Below are positions 62,844 to 64,000 of a DNA stretch of 64,000 nt, piece after piece. Numbering within the stretch: position 1 is the stretch's first letter; each line of letters opens with the position of its first letter. Source of the DNA: Thiothrix subterranea. GTDB lineage: Bacteria > Pseudomonadota > Gammaproteobacteria > Thiotrichales > Thiotrichaceae. A program made the translations under genes and the position numbers. The notes under the pieces were generated by a model. That model made no database searches and was not told the origin of the DNA. It saw only the letters and a program-made list of their open reading frames with translations. The stretch is taken from the NCBI RefSeq assembly GCF_030930995.1, contig NZ_CP133217.1, positions 620,001 through 684,000 on the forward strand. The letters run 5' to 3'.

Positions 62844-63554
62844 GTTTCGGCTCCTCCAACAATTAGGCATATCAATAGTATTTGATTTATTTTTGTTATT
62901 CAATAATATTTATGTGCTCTGTACACGACAATTTTCCTAGCCACGAGATCTGTGAAGCAATTTGATGTTGCCGTCTACCCTTGAAATTAAATGTGGAGGA
63001 CATCTTAACTTGCGAGGAATTGTGCCTAAAAAACCCACCTAGCTGAGATAGCAGATGGTAGTACTGTACAGGCGATTACGGTTTCCATGTACTCAAAAAC
63101 GGTTTCTTTCATGATTTCCCGTGTGAGGAGTCCTTCACCGTAAATACATTCTGAAAAAGCTCTCCGAGCCGGGAGGGGCAGGAAAGCCCAGTTAGCGGGC
63201 TGCATCGGCGTAACCGATGCGTTCAGTCAGTAGCTGGTGTAGGGCTTGGTCGTTGATGTGCTCTGTTTCATATTTCACCTTAAGTCTCCGATAGAGTGTA
63301 CTCACTTCTTGGGGTATCAGAGATTGCTGGGCTAGATCAACTGCTGATCGCTATGGACAAATGCAATTTAGCTTTTAAAGTGGCGATTCAAAATAGGTTG
63401 ACACATTCCGATCCACATATCACCAAAATAACTCACTCCATCAATATAGAGATACCAAGAATATCACTGCCCCCCTACCTTCATTCGTAATACGTGATCT
63501 AGGTTTTAAAAACCCTTATAGCGTTTTTATGATAATTTCAGATGGAGAGACGGT
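62844..63554 (-). other. Intergenic region with a degenerate IS3-like transposase remnant
   Basis: There is no intact gene in this 711-bp gap. On the minus strand, pieces resembling the C-terminus of an IS3-family OrfB appear in shifted frames: SFFRMYLR (about 63138-63160), LLTREIMKETVFEYMETV (about 63070-63130) and NRNRLYSTTICYLS (about 63042-63085), compared with family patterns like SFFxSLKxE, FEYIExFYN and NRxRxHSxLGYLS. Further upstream, 63200-63260 has a 7-bp palindrome, GCATCGG-CCGATGC. A weak 64-codon frame at 63296-63490 on the plus strand is not supported. Confidence 0.4.
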
Positions 63555-64000
63555 ATGAAGGGTATTATTAGTAAACTAGCAGCGATCTGTTTGTCAGCTA
63601 TGCTTTTATCGGTCAATAGCCAAGCAGCAACCAATCAGCCGGGCATTGTTTTGACCTTCGATGACACCAGTGCGGCTCTTTGGCATAATTTTTTTGCAGG
63701 CAGGACGGATAATGTGCGTGCCACATTCTTCGTCAGTCAATGGCATACCTTGTCCACGGCACAGATACAGCAACTACGGGATTTGCAAAACCGAGGACAT
63801 GAAATAGGTTGCCACAGCCGTAACCATATAGGGGTGGGGCAGTATCTTTTCGATCCCAATCGAACGTTGGAATATGTCAATACCGAAGTGATTCCAGCAA
63901 TACGTAACATGAATAACGATGGATTCTATCCGATCAGCTTTTCCTATCCTTCTGGGGAACGGAATGAAAATTACGACGCTGTTATCAGACCTTATTTGCC
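63555..64000 (+). CDS. polysaccharide deacetylase (NodB fold), 3' end missing
   Basis: The frame from the ATG at 63555 is open to the window edge (148 residues). GGAGAG lies 5 bases upstream. A signal peptide (MKGIISKLAAICLSAMLLSVNSQA) is followed by GIVLTFDDTSAALWHNFF, which holds the catalytic/metal Asp pair (TFDD), and GHEIGCHSRNHIG, with the His-x3-His metal site (HSRNH). The family removes N- or O-acetyl groups from GlcNAc polymers. In this place it probably trims the exported polysaccharide of the locus. Confidence 0.88.
   Translation, partial: MKGIISKLAAICLSAMLLSVNSQAATNQPGIVLTFDDTSAALWHNFFAGRTDNVRATFFVSQWHTLSTAQIQQLRDLQNRGHEIGCHSRNHIGVGQYLFDPNRTLEYVNTEVIPAIRNMNNDGFYPISFSYPSGERNENYDAVIRPYL

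Noticed and set aside
63296-63490. A 64-codon plus-strand frame before the deacetylase gene
   Set aside because: No ribosome site, no recognisable motif and composition like the surrounding non-coding DNA.
1-64000. CRISPR arrays, tRNA and rRNA genes
   Set aside because: No regularly spaced direct repeats and no cloverleaf or rRNA-like stretches were noticed on reading both strands.

Overview
Organism. The window looks like chromosome of a filamentous, sulfur-oxidising gammaproteobacterium of the Thiothrix/Thiolinea type. Support comes from the conserved order tonB-like - algH - ruvX - pyrR, from cmoM, trmL, uup and rnd, from class Ia nrdA/nrdB, and from a Gly/Asn-rich exported protein of the kind found on sulfur globules. 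The assignment is an inference from gene content and was not tested by search. No tRNA, rRNA or CRISPR array was seen. Layout, 1-14 kb. This part is mostly on the minus strand: a truncated SulP anion permease, the glmU-glmS amino-sugar operon, a methionine-salvage trio mtnB-mtnD-mtnC, a plus-strand candidate sulfur-globule protein, then a ribonucleotide reductase operon. Between nrdA and nrdB sit a restriction endonuclease gene and an adenine methyltransferase gene, joined by overlapping start/stop codons. NrdA carries a 315-residue intein with a decayed homing-endonuclease region. Two NrdR boxes 32 bp apart lie upstream of nrdA. Layout, 14-24 kb. On the plus strand are a three-gene RiPP/metallophore (HvfABC/BufABC) operon whose precursor contains EF-hands, a small lipoprotein, a membrane-anchored AraC regulator, lexA with its own candidate operators, two unknown membrane proteins and a FimV/HubP-like protein. 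A gap with DnaA boxes and a parS-like site follows, then a PfkB kinase; ribF and trmL are on the minus strand. Layout, 24-39 kb. A DUF4143 ATPase is followed by an AlwI-type restriction-modification system with a frameshifted nuclease gene, a diheme cytochrome lipoprotein, an ECF sigma factor with a ChrR-like cupin anti-sigma, the tonB-like/algH/ruvX/pyrR operon, sco1, cmoM, a candidate small RNA and uup. Layout, 39-51 kb. A transglutaminase-like protein, two tandem STAND NTPases, a small exported protein, a heavy-metal-binding domain protein and a FUN14 protein are all on the minus strand. A cohesin-like surface protein and a secreted trypsin-like protease with dockerin-like repeats follow on the plus strand. 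The protease gene is split by an IS66-family element with a perfect 8-bp target duplication; joining the flanks restores one 580-codon reading frame. Layout, 51-64 kb. rnd and a PP-loop tRNA-modification-like protein precede an exopolysaccharide locus: a GT4 glycosyltransferase, a Wzx-type flippase, a single 1134-residue protein fusing a GT4 glycosyltransferase to a Wzz/BY-kinase, an O-antigen-ligase/polymerase-like protein, a secreted repeat protein, a transposase remnant and the start of a polysaccharide deacetylase. These genes could build a sheath or holdfast polysaccharide. How it fits together. Core metabolism is interleaved with accessory modules: two restriction-modification systems, two STAND NTPases, an intein and an insertion sequence. 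Several proteins also point to copper or metal handling (HvfABC, Sco1, HMA domain).
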